A stretch of DNA of 64,000 nucleotides from positions 930,001 through 994,000 of the forward strand of contig NZ_JAHUZE010000001.1 of the NCBI RefSeq assembly GCF_019218265.1, written 5' to 3'. Source of the DNA: Maritimibacter dapengensis (GTDB lineage Bacteria; Pseudomonadota; Alphaproteobacteria; Rhodobacterales; Rhodobacteraceae). Positions 29,134 through 37,697 of the stretch are shown piece by piece. Each line of letters opens with the position of its first letter. Within the stretch, counting starts at the first letter, position 1. The notes under the pieces were generated by a model. That model was not told the origin of the DNA. It made no database searches and was given only the letters and a program-made list of their open reading frames with translations. Both the position numbers and the translations under genes were made by a program.

Positions 29134-29181
29134 CTTTTGCGTCAATTGTATAGCGGTGACGCGCCACACCCCTTGCTTTTC

Positions 29182-29218
29182 TTTTCTGCACTGGCGTAGG
29201 CTTTTTTCTGCACCGCCG
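29182..29218. promoter_or_regulatory. Tandem PhaR half-sites upstream of phaR
   Basis: TTTTCTGCAC occurs at 29182-29191 and again at 29204-29213, 22 bp apart (two helical turns), continuing as TGGCG and CGCCG. The same core forms the arms of the phasin operator, which suggests autoregulation of phaR. Confidence 0.65.
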
Positions 29219-29255
29219 AAAACACTCGCGCGGTCAGGACAACGGGGAGGACACC

Positions 29256-29822
29256 GTGGCCGAAAAGACAGAACCGCTTCTCATCAAACGCTACGCCAGT
29301 CGGCGTTTGTACAATACCGAGACCTCCGACTACGTGACGCTCGAAGATATCGCGGGCTTCATCTCGGAGGGGCGCGAGGTCCAGATCGTCGACCTCAAAT
29401 CCGGCGATGACCTGACCCGCCAATACCTCCTGCAAATCATTGCCGAACATGAAAGCCGGGGCGAAAACGTGCTCCCGGTCGATGTGCTCACCGACCTTGT
29501 GCGCAGCTACACAACGCAGGCCCAATCCATCGTTCCGCAATTCCTCGCGTCCAGCTTCGAGATGCTGCGCGATGGCCAGTCGAAGATGATGGAAAACATG
29601 AACGCGATGCCGATTCCAATGGCCCAGATGCCCGGATTCGAAGCGCTGCAAGCGCAGCAACAGGCGTTCCTGCAAGCCATGATGTCGGGATGGCCGGCGG
29701 GATCGTCCATGCCAGAGGCAGATGATGCCGAGGCCAAGGATACGCCGGCGAAGGGCGAAGACCTCGACGACATCAAACGGCAGCTTGCGGAGTTGCAGAA
29801 GAAACTGTCCGACATGAACTAG
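29256..29822 (+). CDS. phaR: Polyhydroxyalkanoate synthesis repressor PhaR
   Basis: A 188-residue regulator that binds both DNA and PHA granules. The N-terminal PHB_acc_N domain (LIKRYASRRLYNTETSDYVTLEDIAGFISEGREVQIVDLKSGDDLTR) is followed by PHB_acc (LTDLVRSYTTQAQSIVPQFLASSFEMLRDGQ) and a Met/Gln-rich then acidic tail ending in a short coiled coil. The start is a GTG with GGGGAGGACACC ahead. It lies behind phasin with its own promoter region carrying tandem PhaR half-sites. Confidence 0.95.
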   Translation: MAEKTEPLLIKRYASRRLYNTETSDYVTLEDIAGFISEGREVQIVDLKSGDDLTRQYLLQIIAEHESRGENVLPVDVLTDLVRSYTTQAQSIVPQFLASSFEMLRDGQSKMMENMNAMPIPMAQMPGFEALQAQQQAFLQAMMSGWPAGSSMPEADDAEAKDTPAKGEDLDDIKRQLAELQKKLSDMN

Positions 29823-29863
29823 CGCGGGGCGCGTGGGCGCCCGGCTGAGCCCGAGAGGCGAGG

Positions 29864-30817
29864 ATGGTAGAAACAGCGGGGCGGATCACGCTTTGGGGCG
29901 TCGAGGTGTTCGCGGCAATCGCCGACGAACGCTCGATCTCGGCGGCTGCCCGGCGACTGGGGGCCAGCCCGTCCAGCGTCAGCCAGCAACTCACCAACCT
30001 CGAAACCGCCATGGGCACCGCGCTTATCGACCGGTCCGCGCGCCCGCTTGTCTGCACGCCCGCCGGGGAATTGTTCCGCCGTCGCGCACTCACGATCCTG
30101 AACGAAGCCGAACAGGCGCGGGCCGAACTGGCCGCAGCGGACATGACCCGACTGAGCCGGTTTCGCCTTGGCATGATCGAGGATTTCGACGCGGACGTAA
30201 CGCCGGCCCTGCTGGCCGAGCTGGCCGAAGAATGGCCCCGCACGCAATTCCTCTTGGAAACCGGCGCTTCGCACCGGCTCCTCGATCAGCTCGATGCGCG
30301 TGCACTCGATGTGGTCGTGACTGCCGATCTTGGTGAGGTGACCGAAGGCGTCGAAGCACATCCGCTGCTCGAAGAGCCTTTCGTCGCTGCGGTCCCCAAG
30401 GGCACTGACGTGAAGGTCGAAGGGCTGCGCGACATGCCTCTCATCCAGTATTCCTCGCGCCATTTCATGGGACGTCAGATTGCCGCCCATCTCGCGCGCG
30501 AACGGGTTCAGACCGCACACCGGCTGGAGCTGGACAGCTATCACGCCATCCTCGCCATGGTGGCCGCCGGGGCGGGCTGGACGATCCTGACCCCGCTCGG
30601 CGTCCTGCGTGCGCAACGCTTCGTGCGGGACGTGGACATCGTCGAACTGCCGTTCACCCCTTTTTCGCGGCGCATCACCTTGAGCGCCCGGCGCGGTGTT
30701 CTGGGCGATCTGCCGGAAGACGTGGCGCATCGGCTGAAGCGGCAACTCGACCGAACGATCATCCAGCCGCTCCACGATCACCTCCCCTGGCTCGCCGGGG
30801 GTATGCGGCTGCTATGA
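29864..30817 (+). CDS. LysR-family transcriptional regulator
   Basis: A 317-residue LysR-type regulator. The HTH (about 12-70: VEVFAAIADERSISAAARRLGASPSSVSQQLTNLETAMGTALIDRSARP) is followed by a substrate-binding domain (FRLGMIEDFDADVTPALLAELAEEWP...). The start has GAGAGGCGAGG ahead. The target is unknown; it has no divergent partner, though it lies just after phaR. Confidence 0.9.
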   Translation: MVETAGRITLWGVEVFAAIADERSISAAARRLGASPSSVSQQLTNLETAMGTALIDRSARPLVCTPAGELFRRRALTILNEAEQARAELAAADMTRLSRFRLGMIEDFDADVTPALLAELAEEWPRTQFLLETGASHRLLDQLDARALDVVVTADLGEVTEGVEAHPLLEEPFVAAVPKGTDVKVEGLRDMPLIQYSSRHFMGRQIAAHLARERVQTAHRLELDSYHAILAMVAAGAGWTILTPLGVLRAQRFVRDVDIVELPFTPFSRRITLSARRGVLGDLPEDVAHRLKRQLDRTIIQPLHDHLPWLAGGMRLL

Positions 30818-30924
30818 GCCACGCTTGACGCGTCTCCATCGGCACGCGCATGATCGGGTTCTGTCTGCTGGGCGAAATACCCGCCCGGACCCTATATTCA
30901 AAGCCGTTTTCAGGACACATCGAC

Positions 30925-31530
30925 ATGCGACATTCATTCCTGCTTCCCTTCGTCTTCCTTCTCGTTTCCGCCATCCCGGCAAGCGCCCAATTGTCCGTCG
31001 CGGCGCATTGCCAGCGATCCTGCGAGCAACAGAACCCGGACCCGGATAGCGCGGCTTATCAGCAATGCCTCGACACCCATTGCGCCGAGGCTTTCGCTGA
31101 AGAGGCGAACAAGCCCGTCGAAGAAAGTCCCAAACCACCCGCGCCGCCCGCGTCGTTGTCCTCGTCGGGCAGCTGGTCGGTCGTCGGGATGGAAGAGCGC
31201 GCCGCCTCGGTGCGGTCGGCGATCAGCGAGACGACGCTGAATTACGACTGCGACGGACGGGGCGGGCATTATGTCGAATTGGCCGGTGTCCCCATTGACG
31301 ACCGCATCATCGGCATGATCTTCGACAACGGATCGGCCCATTTCCCGACATTTACAAAGCAACCTACCGGGTTCCAGATCAAGCTTTGGAAGAACCATCC
31401 TTTGATACAGGCGATCAAGACCGGGAGCGCGGTTCGGGTGTTCGAGAGGGACGGCAGCGTGATCGGGGATTATTCCCTCGCAAACTCATCGCGTGCCATC
31501 GTCGAAGCCGAAAGAAATTGCGGAGCATGA
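30925..31530 (+). CDS. Hypothetical secreted protein (201 aa)
   Basis: A 201-residue protein with a good Sec signal (MRHSFLLPFVFLLVSAIPASAQ). After it comes a short Cys-rich helical stretch (HCQRSCEQQ...QQCLDTHCAE, four Cys in a CxxxC...CxxxC arrangement, as in small disulfide-pinned helical hairpins), a Pro-rich linker, and a beta-rich C-terminal half with two Cys. No family recognised. The ATG at 30925 is chosen because it starts the signal; an earlier in-frame ATG lies at 30850. A terminator follows. Confidence 0.72.
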   Translation: MRHSFLLPFVFLLVSAIPASAQLSVAAHCQRSCEQQNPDPDSAAYQQCLDTHCAEAFAEEANKPVEESPKPPAPPASLSSSGSWSVVGMEERAASVRSAISETTLNYDCDGRGGHYVELAGVPIDDRIIGMIFDNGSAHFPTFTKQPTGFQIKLWKNHPLIQAIKTGSAVRVFERDGSVIGDYSLANSSRAIVEAERNCGA

Positions 31531-31550
31531 TGAGGGACTGCGGCACATGA

Positions 31551-31586
31551 AAAGCCCTCGCAAACAATTGCGAAGGCTTTGTTTCT
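31551..31586 (+). terminator. Terminator hairpin
   Basis: AAAGCC-C-TCGCAA / TTGCGA-A-GGCTTT with a single C:A mismatch and a 4-base loop, followed by GTTTCTT. It stands between convergent genes. Confidence 0.75.
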
Positions 31587-31613
31587 TCCGGCCTGACGTT
31601 TGTTAGAGAGAAG

Positions 31614-32831
31614 TCATTCGGCAGCGACGGAGGCCCGCGCCTTCACATCCTCGGCCGCTGCAATCAGAGCACCCGCGATGAAGTCCAATTCCGGCTTTTT
31701 CAGTCGCACGGGCAGGCGCGTGTCGCAGGCCCGCATCAGCATCTTGTCGGTGCCGGGAAGCGCGCCCTGATCGCCGATGAATTCCCAGTTCCAATGCGCG
31801 CGGGCGTTGTCCGTGTGCATCCCGAAGACCTGCACGCTGACGCCGCGCGCCTTGGCGGCATCCATGAAAGCGCGGGTTTCTTCGTCGGTCATGTCGACGA
31901 GGTTGAACTGGATCGAATCCGGCGCGCGGGTCTCGGGCGCGAGCGGCGCAGGCACGTCGATCCAGGGGCTCGTGTTGAGGTGTTCGGCCACGTAATCGTG
32001 GTTGCGCAGCCCGTCCGTTACCCGGCGTTCGAGCTCGGGGATCTGCGGGCGGATGACGGCGGCGGAGAGGTTGGAGAGCCGCTGATTATAAAGCGGCAGC
32101 TTGTTCTGCCAGCGTGCGAAGGCGTCTTCCAACTCGGATGTGTTCTGACCTTCAGGCGCTTTGTGCTTTTTCCAGTTGTGCTCATAGGCGCCGGACATGA
32201 TGACGGCGCGGGCCACGACATCGGGGTCGTTGGTGATGAGCACCCCGCCTTCGCCCGCATTGAGCATTTTGTAGGACTGGAACGAAAAGCAGCCGATCTT
32301 GCCGATCGTGCCGATCTTCTGGCCATGCCAGAGCGTTCCAAGCGAGTGGGCCGCGTCCTCGACGACCGGAATGCCCTTCGCATCGCAGAGCGCCATGATC
32401 GCGTCCATGTCCGACGTGTGGCCGCGCATGTGGCTGATGATAACGGCGCCGATCTCGTCGGTGAGCTTCCGTTCGAAGTCCGCCATGTCGATGCGGTAAT
32501 TGTCCATCACGTCGACCAGCACCGGCTGGCAATCCGCGTGGACCACCGAGGAGGGGACCGCCGCGAAGGTGAAAGCGGGGATCAGGACCTTGGTGTCGCG
32601 GGGCAGGCCGAGGGCCTTCAGCGACAAGAACAGCGCCGCCGAGCAGGACGACACGGCCAATGCGTATTTGACGCCCATCAGATCGGCGAATTCCCGCTCC
32701 AAGAGGCTGACCGGCGCGTTTTCGGGCGCGGTGTAGCGAAACAGGTCGCCTGATTGCAGCAGGCGGTCGATCTCGGCGCGTGCAGCTTCCGGGATCGGTT
32801 CGGCGTCATAGACATTGGGGGCAAGGGTCAT
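31614..32831 (-). CDS. DegT/DnrJ/EryC1/StrS-family PLP aminotransferase
   Basis: A 405-residue PLP enzyme of the DegT family. VSSCSAALFLSLKALG is the cofactor phosphate region, VEDAAHSLG holds the Asp that binds the PLP ring nitrogen, and Lys188 in SFQSYKMLNAGEGG forms the Schiff base. Relatives mostly act on sugar nucleotides, but the neighbours here are a glutamine-synthetase-like ligase, an amidotransferase and an amino-acid transporter, which hints at an amino-acid or amine substrate. ATG 32831 has AAAGGA ahead. An inverted repeat lies just upstream. Confidence 0.88.
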   Translation of the reverse strand: MTLAPNVYDAEPIPEAARAEIDRLLQSGDLFRYTAPENAPVSLLEREFADLMGVKYALAVSSCSAALFLSLKALGLPRDTKVLIPAFTFAAVPSSVVHADCQPVLVDVMDNYRIDMADFERKLTDEIGAVIISHMRGHTSDMDAIMALCDAKGIPVVEDAAHSLGTLWHGQKIGTIGKIGCFSFQSYKMLNAGEGGVLITNDPDVVARAVIMSGAYEHNWKKHKAPEGQNTSELEDAFARWQNKLPLYNQRLSNLSAAVIRPQIPELERRVTDGLRNHDYVAEHLNTSPWIDVPAPLAPETRAPDSIQFNLVDMTDEETRAFMDAAKARGVSVQVFGMHTDNARAHWNWEFIGDQGALPGTDKMLMRACDTRLPVRLKKPELDFIAGALIAAAEDVKARASVAAE

Positions 32832-32846
32832 CACAAGTCCTTTCGG

Positions 32847-32874
32847 GTTTTCCGAATGTCATATTCGGGAAAAC
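32847..32874. promoter_or_regulatory. Inverted repeat upstream of the DegT-type aminotransferase
   Basis: GTTTTCCGAAT (32847-32857) and ATTCGGGAAAAC (32863-32874) are near-perfect inverted copies with one extra base, separated by 5 bases, 16 bases before the start codon. It may be an operator or a leader hairpin. Confidence 0.5.
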
Positions 32875-32968
32875 TGTAACAGGCGCATGACGCCGAGAAA
32901 ACAAAAAAGAAAGGAAGCAGCGGACTGCGCCCTTGTTTTGCTGGGGTATGCGGGACGAAATGTCCCGT

Positions 32969-34330
32969 TTACACGTTCATCAGAAGATGTTCGCGCTCCC
33001 ACGGAGAGATCACCGAGAGAAATTCCTGATACTCGGTGCGCTTCACGATCGAATAGACGCGGGCAAAATCCGGCCCCAGCACGTCGTGCATCTCGGTCTC
33101 GGCGTCGAACAGGTCGAGCGCGGACCAAAGGTCGTGTGGGATCGCCTCGTCCCCTTCGTAAGCGTCGCCGCGATATTGCGGCTCGGCTCGGATTTCCTTC
33201 ATCATGCCGAGATAGCCTGCGGCGAGCGACGCCGCGATGGCGAGATACGGGTTGGCGTCCATCCCGGTCAGCCGGTTCTCGACCCGGCGCGAGGCCGGCC
33301 CGGAAAGCGGAACGCGGATGCCGGTCGTCCGGTTGTCGCGCCCCCACTCGAGGTTGATCGGCGCGGCATTGTCACGCACGTATCTCCGGTAGCTGTTCAC
33401 ATAGGGTGCGAGCACCGCGATCACGGAGGGCAGGTAGGTCTGAAGCCCCCCGATGAAGGTGAAGAAGGCGTCCGTGTCGCCACCCTGCGGGCCCGCGAAG
33501 ATGTTCTTGCCGGTTTCGGTGTCGATCACCGAGTGGTGGATGTGCATCGCGCTGCCCGGTTCGTCCGCGATAGGTTTGGCCATGAAGGTTGCGAAACAAT
33601 TATGACGCAGTGCGGCCTCGCGGATGAGGCGCTTGAAGTAGAAGACCTCGTCGGCGAGCAGGACCGGGTCGCCGTGCTGGAGATTGATCTCCAGCTGGCC
33701 CGCGCCGCCTTCCTGGGTGATTCCGTCGATCTCGAATCCCTGCGCTTCGGCAAAATCGTAGATGTCGTCGATCACCGGTCCGAATTCGTCGACGGCTGTC
33801 ATGGAATAGGCCTGGCGCGCGGCGGCGGGGCGCCCGGAGCGGCCCATCATCGGTTCGATCCGCTTGGCGGGGTCGAGGTTCGGAGCGACGAGGAAAAACT
33901 CCATTTCGGGCGCGACGACCGGGGTCCAACCCTGTTCGCGGTAGAGCGAAACCACGCGTTTGAGCACGTTGCGGGGCGAAAACGGGATCGGGGTGCCGGT
34001 GCGATCATAGGCGTCGTGGATCACCTGCAACGTCCAGTCGCCGGTCCACGGCGCGGCGGTCGCAGTGGACATGTCGGGGCGCAGGATCATATCGCGCTCG
34101 ATGAACCCTTCTTCCCCGGCGGCTTCGCCCCAATCCCCCGTAATCGTTTGATAAAAGATCGAGTCGGGCAGGTGGAAATACTCCTGCCGCGCGAATTTCG
34201 CGGCCGGCACAGCCTTGCCGCGCGCGATGCCGGGGAGATCGGCGATGATGCATTCAACCTCGTCCAGCCGCCTGTCTTCGAGATAGGCCGCCGCGGCCGG
34301 GGGGAGGGTCTCGGTCCAGTCCTTGGGCAT
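32969..34330 (-). CDS. Glutamine synthetase-family ligase (gamma-glutamyl-amine type)
   Basis: A 453-residue member of the glutamine synthetase superfamily, in the branch with PuuA/GlnA3-like enzymes that join glutamate to amines. Catalytic-site marks are PEMEFFL near residue 140, EGGAGQLEINL (metal and glutamate binding), GSAMHIHHS (the family's HxH site) and SRRVENRLTGMDANPYL. The adenylylation loop of true GlnA is not seen. The ATG at 34330 overlaps the stop of the preceding amidotransferase gene (TGATG). Confidence 0.88.
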   Translation of the reverse strand: MPKDWTETLPPAAAAYLEDRRLDEVECIIADLPGIARGKAVPAAKFARQEYFHLPDSIFYQTITGDWGEAAGEEGFIERDMILRPDMSTATAAPWTGDWTLQVIHDAYDRTGTPIPFSPRNVLKRVVSLYREQGWTPVVAPEMEFFLVAPNLDPAKRIEPMMGRSGRPAAARQAYSMTAVDEFGPVIDDIYDFAEAQGFEIDGITQEGGAGQLEINLQHGDPVLLADEVFYFKRLIREAALRHNCFATFMAKPIADEPGSAMHIHHSVIDTETGKNIFAGPQGGDTDAFFTFIGGLQTYLPSVIAVLAPYVNSYRRYVRDNAAPINLEWGRDNRTTGIRVPLSGPASRRVENRLTGMDANPYLAIAASLAAGYLGMMKEIRAEPQYRGDAYEGDEAIPHDLWSALDLFDAETEMHDVLGPDFARVYSIVKRTEYQEFLSVISPWEREHLLMNV

Positions 34331-35007
34331 CACTTGGCCCCCTTCTTGAGAAAGGCCGCGAGGCGTGCGGCCATGTCCGCGTTATCGGTGGGTTCGGAAA
34401 GCCCTGCGCGGGCCTCCTCCACAAGCTCGTTAGGAACTGCATCCGAGCGGTGTTCGATCAGCCCGGCGATGACCTCACGGTCGAATTCGGGGTGAGGCTG
34501 CACGGTCAGGATGTTCTTTCCGACGACCATCGCCGCGTTTTTGCAAAAGTCGCTTTCGGCGATGGCGACGCCGTTCGGCGGAAGCTCCACCACCTGATCC
34601 TGGTGCCATGCGTTGAGGTGGAGCGTGGCGTCGCCGAAGTCGTAGGCCTGCCGCCCGACCGACCAGCCGCCGCGGAATTTTTCCACTTTTCCGCCAAGGG
34701 CTTGGGCGATGATCTGATGGCCGAAGCAGATGCCGACCATAGGGCGGCCAGAGGCCGCGATGTCGCGGATCAAGGCCTCGAGCGGGGGAATCCAGTCGTG
34801 GTCTTCATAGGCGCCGTGACGCGAGCCTGTGATGAGCCAGCCGTCCTGAAGATCGGGACCGTCGGGGAACACGCCGTCGACCACGTCATAGGTCGTGAAG
34901 TCGAAGTCCTCGCCAGCGAAGAGGCGTGCGAACATGTCCGAGTAATCGCCCGTTTCCGGGCGTATGGCGTCGGGCGCGTGCCCGGTCTGCAGGATGCCGA
35001 TCCGCAT
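34330..35007 (-). CDS. Class I glutamine amidotransferase
   Basis: A 225-residue stand-alone class I GATase. The nucleophile Cys sits in MVGICFGHQIIAQALGG and the His/Glu pair in TVQPHPEFD, and the oxyanion strand is DGWLITGSRHGAYEDHDWI. It may release ammonia from glutamine or cleave gamma-glutamyl amides, as PuuD does; pairing with the downstream ligase-like gene supports a gamma-glutamyl pathway. The start codon is preceded by a 12-bp palindrome (35018-35029) and, further up, by four phased CGTATGG repeats. Confidence 0.88.
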   Translation of the reverse strand: MRIGILQTGHAPDAIRPETGDYSDMFARLFAGEDFDFTTYDVVDGVFPDGPDLQDGWLITGSRHGAYEDHDWIPPLEALIRDIAASGRPMVGICFGHQIIAQALGGKVEKFRGGWSVGRQAYDFGDATLHLNAWHQDQVVELPPNGVAIAESDFCKNAAMVVGKNILTVQPHPEFDREVIAGLIEHRSDAVPNELVEEARAGLSEPTDNADMAARLAAFLKKGAK

Positions 35008-35017
35008 GAGTCACCGA

Positions 35018-35029
35018 ATTTGATCAAAT
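35018..35029. promoter_or_regulatory. ATTTGATCAAAT operator at the amidotransferase gene
   Basis: A perfect 12-bp palindrome 10 bases before the amidotransferase ATG. The near-identical ATTTGATCACAT lies just before the transporter ATPase gene, which points to a shared regulator. Confidence 0.6.
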
Positions 35030-35116
35030 CTCGTGGCGAGCCTATCCGAGGCCGCATGACCTCACAAGCGCAGACCTGCACGGTGCATTAACCTGGATAG
35101 GCCCGCCGGATGGCTA

Positions 35117-35156
35117 CGTATGGAACACGTATGGCGAACGTATGGCATGCGTATGG
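35117..35156. repeat. Four CGTATGG direct repeats at 11-bp spacing
   Basis: CGTATGG starts at 35117, 35128, 35139 and 35150, exactly 11 bp apart, on one face of the helix. They lie between the end of the permease gene and the start of the amidotransferase gene, 110-150 bp upstream of the latter. A phased regulator-binding array is the simplest reading. Confidence 0.7.
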
Positions 35157-35212
35157 AAGAACATCTGTGATTTGGAGGCGGGTCAATCGTTGACATACGG
35201 CGCGTTGCGTGG

Positions 35213-36022
35213 TCAGCGCACCGGTTGCCGGGGGCGAAACCGGATGCGCGTTCGCCGTTCGGGCGGAAGGTGCCGGGTCAGGTGCCGGTTGATCGCGCCG
35301 AAGACCGTGATGACGAAGAGCGTCAGCAGGATGAAATAGAAGGCGAGGATCGGGTAGGGCACGAACGGGTTGAAGGTCTTGTCCGCAAAGTAATTCGCGT
35401 AATAGAGCGCGTCCCCCCGCTGCTGCCACGCCGGAAAGCCCGAGAAAAACACGAGCGCGGTGGCGTGGAACAGGAAAATCGCCTCGTTCGTATAGGCGGG
35501 CCAGGCGAGGCGGAGCATGGTCGGGTAGGTGATCCGGCGAAACCGTTTCCATCCGGTGATGCCATAGGCGTCGGCGGCCTCCATGTCGCCCTTGGGGATC
35601 GACTTCAGCGCACCGTAGAAAATCTCGCCCGCGTAGGCCGAGGTGTTCAAAAACAGCACGATGGTCGCGCCGAGCCAGGCGGAGGTGAGCGGGTCGAAAG
35701 CCGGGTGCACCGATTTCAGCGACAGGAAGGTGAAATAGGCGAAAAAGAACTGGATGAAGAGCGGTGATCCACGGAACAGGAAGATGAACCATTCCGACGC
35801 CTTGCGCGCAATCGGGTTGGCCGATGCCTTGCCGAGCGCCACCGTGATCGACAGGAAGAACCCGGCAATCAGCGCGACCGCGCCGAAGTAAATGTTCCAC
35901 AGCATCCCCGAGCCGATCAGCGTGAACTGTTGGCATAGGGTAAAATCCGTCTTGGGAAGGATCCGTTCGCCCAGACCAAGCGACCGCAGGCCGTAATCCG
36001 CAATGGTCTCGAGGCAACTCAT
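35213..36022 (-). CDS. Polar amino-acid ABC transporter permease (HisM/ArtM type)
   Basis: A 269-residue inner-membrane permease with about five helices and the EAA loop AADAYGITGWKRFRRITYPTML that contacts the ATPase. The N-terminal helix reads MLWNIYFGAVALIAGFFLSITVALG; RGSPLFIQFFFAYF is the HisM/GlnP-type signature. It overlaps the preceding permease by four bases (ATGA) and is the last transporter gene before the 11-bp repeat array. Confidence 0.93.
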   Translation of the reverse strand: MSCLETIADYGLRSLGLGERILPKTDFTLCQQFTLIGSGMLWNIYFGAVALIAGFFLSITVALGKASANPIARKASEWFIFLFRGSPLFIQFFFAYFTFLSLKSVHPAFDPLTSAWLGATIVLFLNTSAYAGEIFYGALKSIPKGDMEAADAYGITGWKRFRRITYPTMLRLAWPAYTNEAIFLFHATALVFFSGFPAWQQRGDALYYANYFADKTFNPFVPYPILAFYFILLTLFVITVFGAINRHLTRHLPPERRTRIRFRPRQPVR

Positions 36023-36903
36023 GCGAGGGCCTTTCTCTGCGCTTCACCGCCTGCGGTAGCTTGCCCGAGCGTGAGGCGGGACATGAGCCTGTCCAGCACG
36101 ACTTCCGACACGCGGGTGACGAGCAGGTAGAATACGAGAAGCGCCCCGAAATAGTACATGCGCCAGTCGCCATGCGGGTAATCCGAGAAGCGCGGGTTCT
36201 TGGTCCCGCCAAGCTCACGCGCCCAATAGACGATATCCTCGACCCCGAGCAGGAACAGAAGCGGCGTGGCCTTCACGAGGATCATCCAGAGGTTCGACAA
36301 ACCCGGCAGCGCATAGACCCACATCTGCGGGACGAGGATGCGCCAGAAGGTCTGGCGCGATGAGAAGCCATAAGCTTCGGCGGTTTCAAGCTGCGGACGC
36401 GGCACGGAGCGCATCGCGCCGTAAAGCACGTTGGCGGCGAAAGCGCCGAATACGATGGCGAAGGTCAGGACCGCGAGCGTGAAGCCGTAGACCTCATGCA
36501 CCCATTGCGGGGAATTCGACAGCGGCAGCTTGGCGATGTCGCAGACGACGAAATCGTTTCCCTGGCGGATCGGAAGCTCCCAATCCGGGCATTTCGCCTT
36601 GTGCCGCAGGTATTCGAACACCTGGTCGAGCGCGATCACGAAGAACAGGAAGAACGCGATGTCCGGCACCCCCCGGACGATCGAGGTGTAACCTTTGCCG
36701 AAGAGCGAAAACGGCAGGAACCGGGACCGGGCGGCGGAGGCTCCGACGAAGCCGAAGGCGAGCGCCACGGGGGCGGTGACCGCGAGCAGGAGCAGCACGA
36801 CCCCGAACGACTGATAGAACAGCAGGTGTTTGCCGTTGGTCAGGTAGCAGGACAACCATTGGAAGCCCTGTATGGATTGGGGGTCGGCGCAGTATTCGAA
36901 CAT
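36019..36903 (-). CDS. Polar amino-acid ABC transporter permease (HisQ type)
   Basis: A 294-residue permease with the EAA loop ETAEAYGFSSRQTFWRILVPQM and the RGVPDIAFFLFFVIAL signature. It has a long periplasmic insertion (AKCPDWELPIRQGNDFVVCDIAKLPL) with two Cys that could form a disulfide. The ATG at 36903 begins the likely reading; a longer frame from 36975 would run into the binding-protein gene. It forms a heteromer with the next permease. Confidence 0.9.
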   Translation of the reverse strand: MFEYCADPQSIQGFQWLSCYLTNGKHLLFYQSFGVVLLLLAVTAPVALAFGFVGASAARSRFLPFSLFGKGYTSIVRGVPDIAFFLFFVIALDQVFEYLRHKAKCPDWELPIRQGNDFVVCDIAKLPLSNSPQWVHEVYGFTLAVLTFAIVFGAFAANVLYGAMRSVPRPQLETAEAYGFSSRQTFWRILVPQMWVYALPGLSNLWMILVKATPLLFLLGVEDIVYWARELGGTKNPRFSDYPHGDWRMYYFGALLVFYLLVTRVSEVVLDRLMSRLTLGQATAGGEAQRKALA

Positions 36904-36944
36904 GTGCGTGACGGGCGCGGGACCCCCCGCGCCCGAGATCGGCC

Positions 36945-37676
36945 TTAGTAGGGGCCGGTCATGCCTTCGAACCACTTCTCGATCAGTTCGTTCACCGTGC
37001 CGTCTTCTTTCAGCGCGGTGATCGCCTCGTCGAGTTTGGCCTTCAGCTCTTCGTCGCTCTCGCGCACGCCGATGCCGATGCCGTCACCCAGCACGACGTC
37101 TTCGCCCGCGAACATCAGGTCGCCATCTTCGGCCACGATGGGTTCGAGGAACGCCTTGTCGGCCAGCACCGCGTCGGCTTCGCCGTTCTTGACGGCGGCG
37201 ATGGTTTCATCGGGCGTGGCGAATTCGACCAGCTCGGCCCCGTCCATCGAGGCGACATGGCTGGCCTGAATCGTGCCGGTCTGGGCAGCGATCACGCCGG
37301 TGCCGTCGAAGCTGTCCGACATCGCGGCAAAGGCCGAGGGATCGGCCGGGAAATAGGCCTGGGTAAAGTCGATGACCTCGTCGCGCTCCTCGGTGATCGA
37401 CATGCCTGCGATGATCGTGTCGTAGTTGCCGGAGACGAGGTTCGGAATGATCGAATCCCAATCGTTCGTCACCCATTCGCAGGTCAGACCTGCGGTTTCG
37501 CAGATCGCGTCACCGAGATCACGCTCGAACCCGTCGACTTCACCGTTGTCGTTGAGGAAGTTGTACGGAGGGTAGGCGCCTTCGGTGCCCATGCGGACCG
37601 TCATCGCGTGGCTTTCGGCCATCGCCATGCCTGCGGTCAGGGCCAGCGCGGCGGTGGTGAGGATCAGTTTCTTCAT
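36945..37676 (-). CDS. Amino-acid ABC transporter substrate-binding protein
   Basis: A 243-residue periplasmic SBP_bac_3 protein with signal peptide MKKLILTTAALALTAGMAMA. The two lobes show YPPYNFLNDNGEVDGFERDLGDAIC and IIAGMSITEERDEVIDFTQAYF, the latter being the usual substrate-contacting loop of polar amino-acid binders. Mature Cys are in ICETAGLTCEW. It lies 21 bases after the ATPase gene. Ligand identity is unknown; the neighbouring gamma-glutamyl-type enzymes suggest an amino acid or amine. Confidence 0.94.
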   Translation of the reverse strand: MKKLILTTAALALTAGMAMAESHAMTVRMGTEGAYPPYNFLNDNGEVDGFERDLGDAICETAGLTCEWVTNDWDSIIPNLVSGNYDTIIAGMSITEERDEVIDFTQAYFPADPSAFAAMSDSFDGTGVIAAQTGTIQASHVASMDGAELVEFATPDETIAAVKNGEADAVLADKAFLEPIVAEDGDLMFAGEDVVLGDGIGIGVRESDEELKAKLDEAITALKEDGTVNELIEKWFEGMTGPY

Positions 37677-37697
37677 ATGGATACTCCCTTGGTTGGT

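Noticed and set aside
32933-34495. 520-residue frame antisense to the glutamine-synthetase-like gene
   Set aside because: Shadow of the opposite-strand gene, which has clear motifs.
35018-35029. ATTTGATCAAAT as an FNR box
   Set aside because: FNR needs TTGAT-N4-ATCAA; here the halves abut with no spacer, so it is a different operator.
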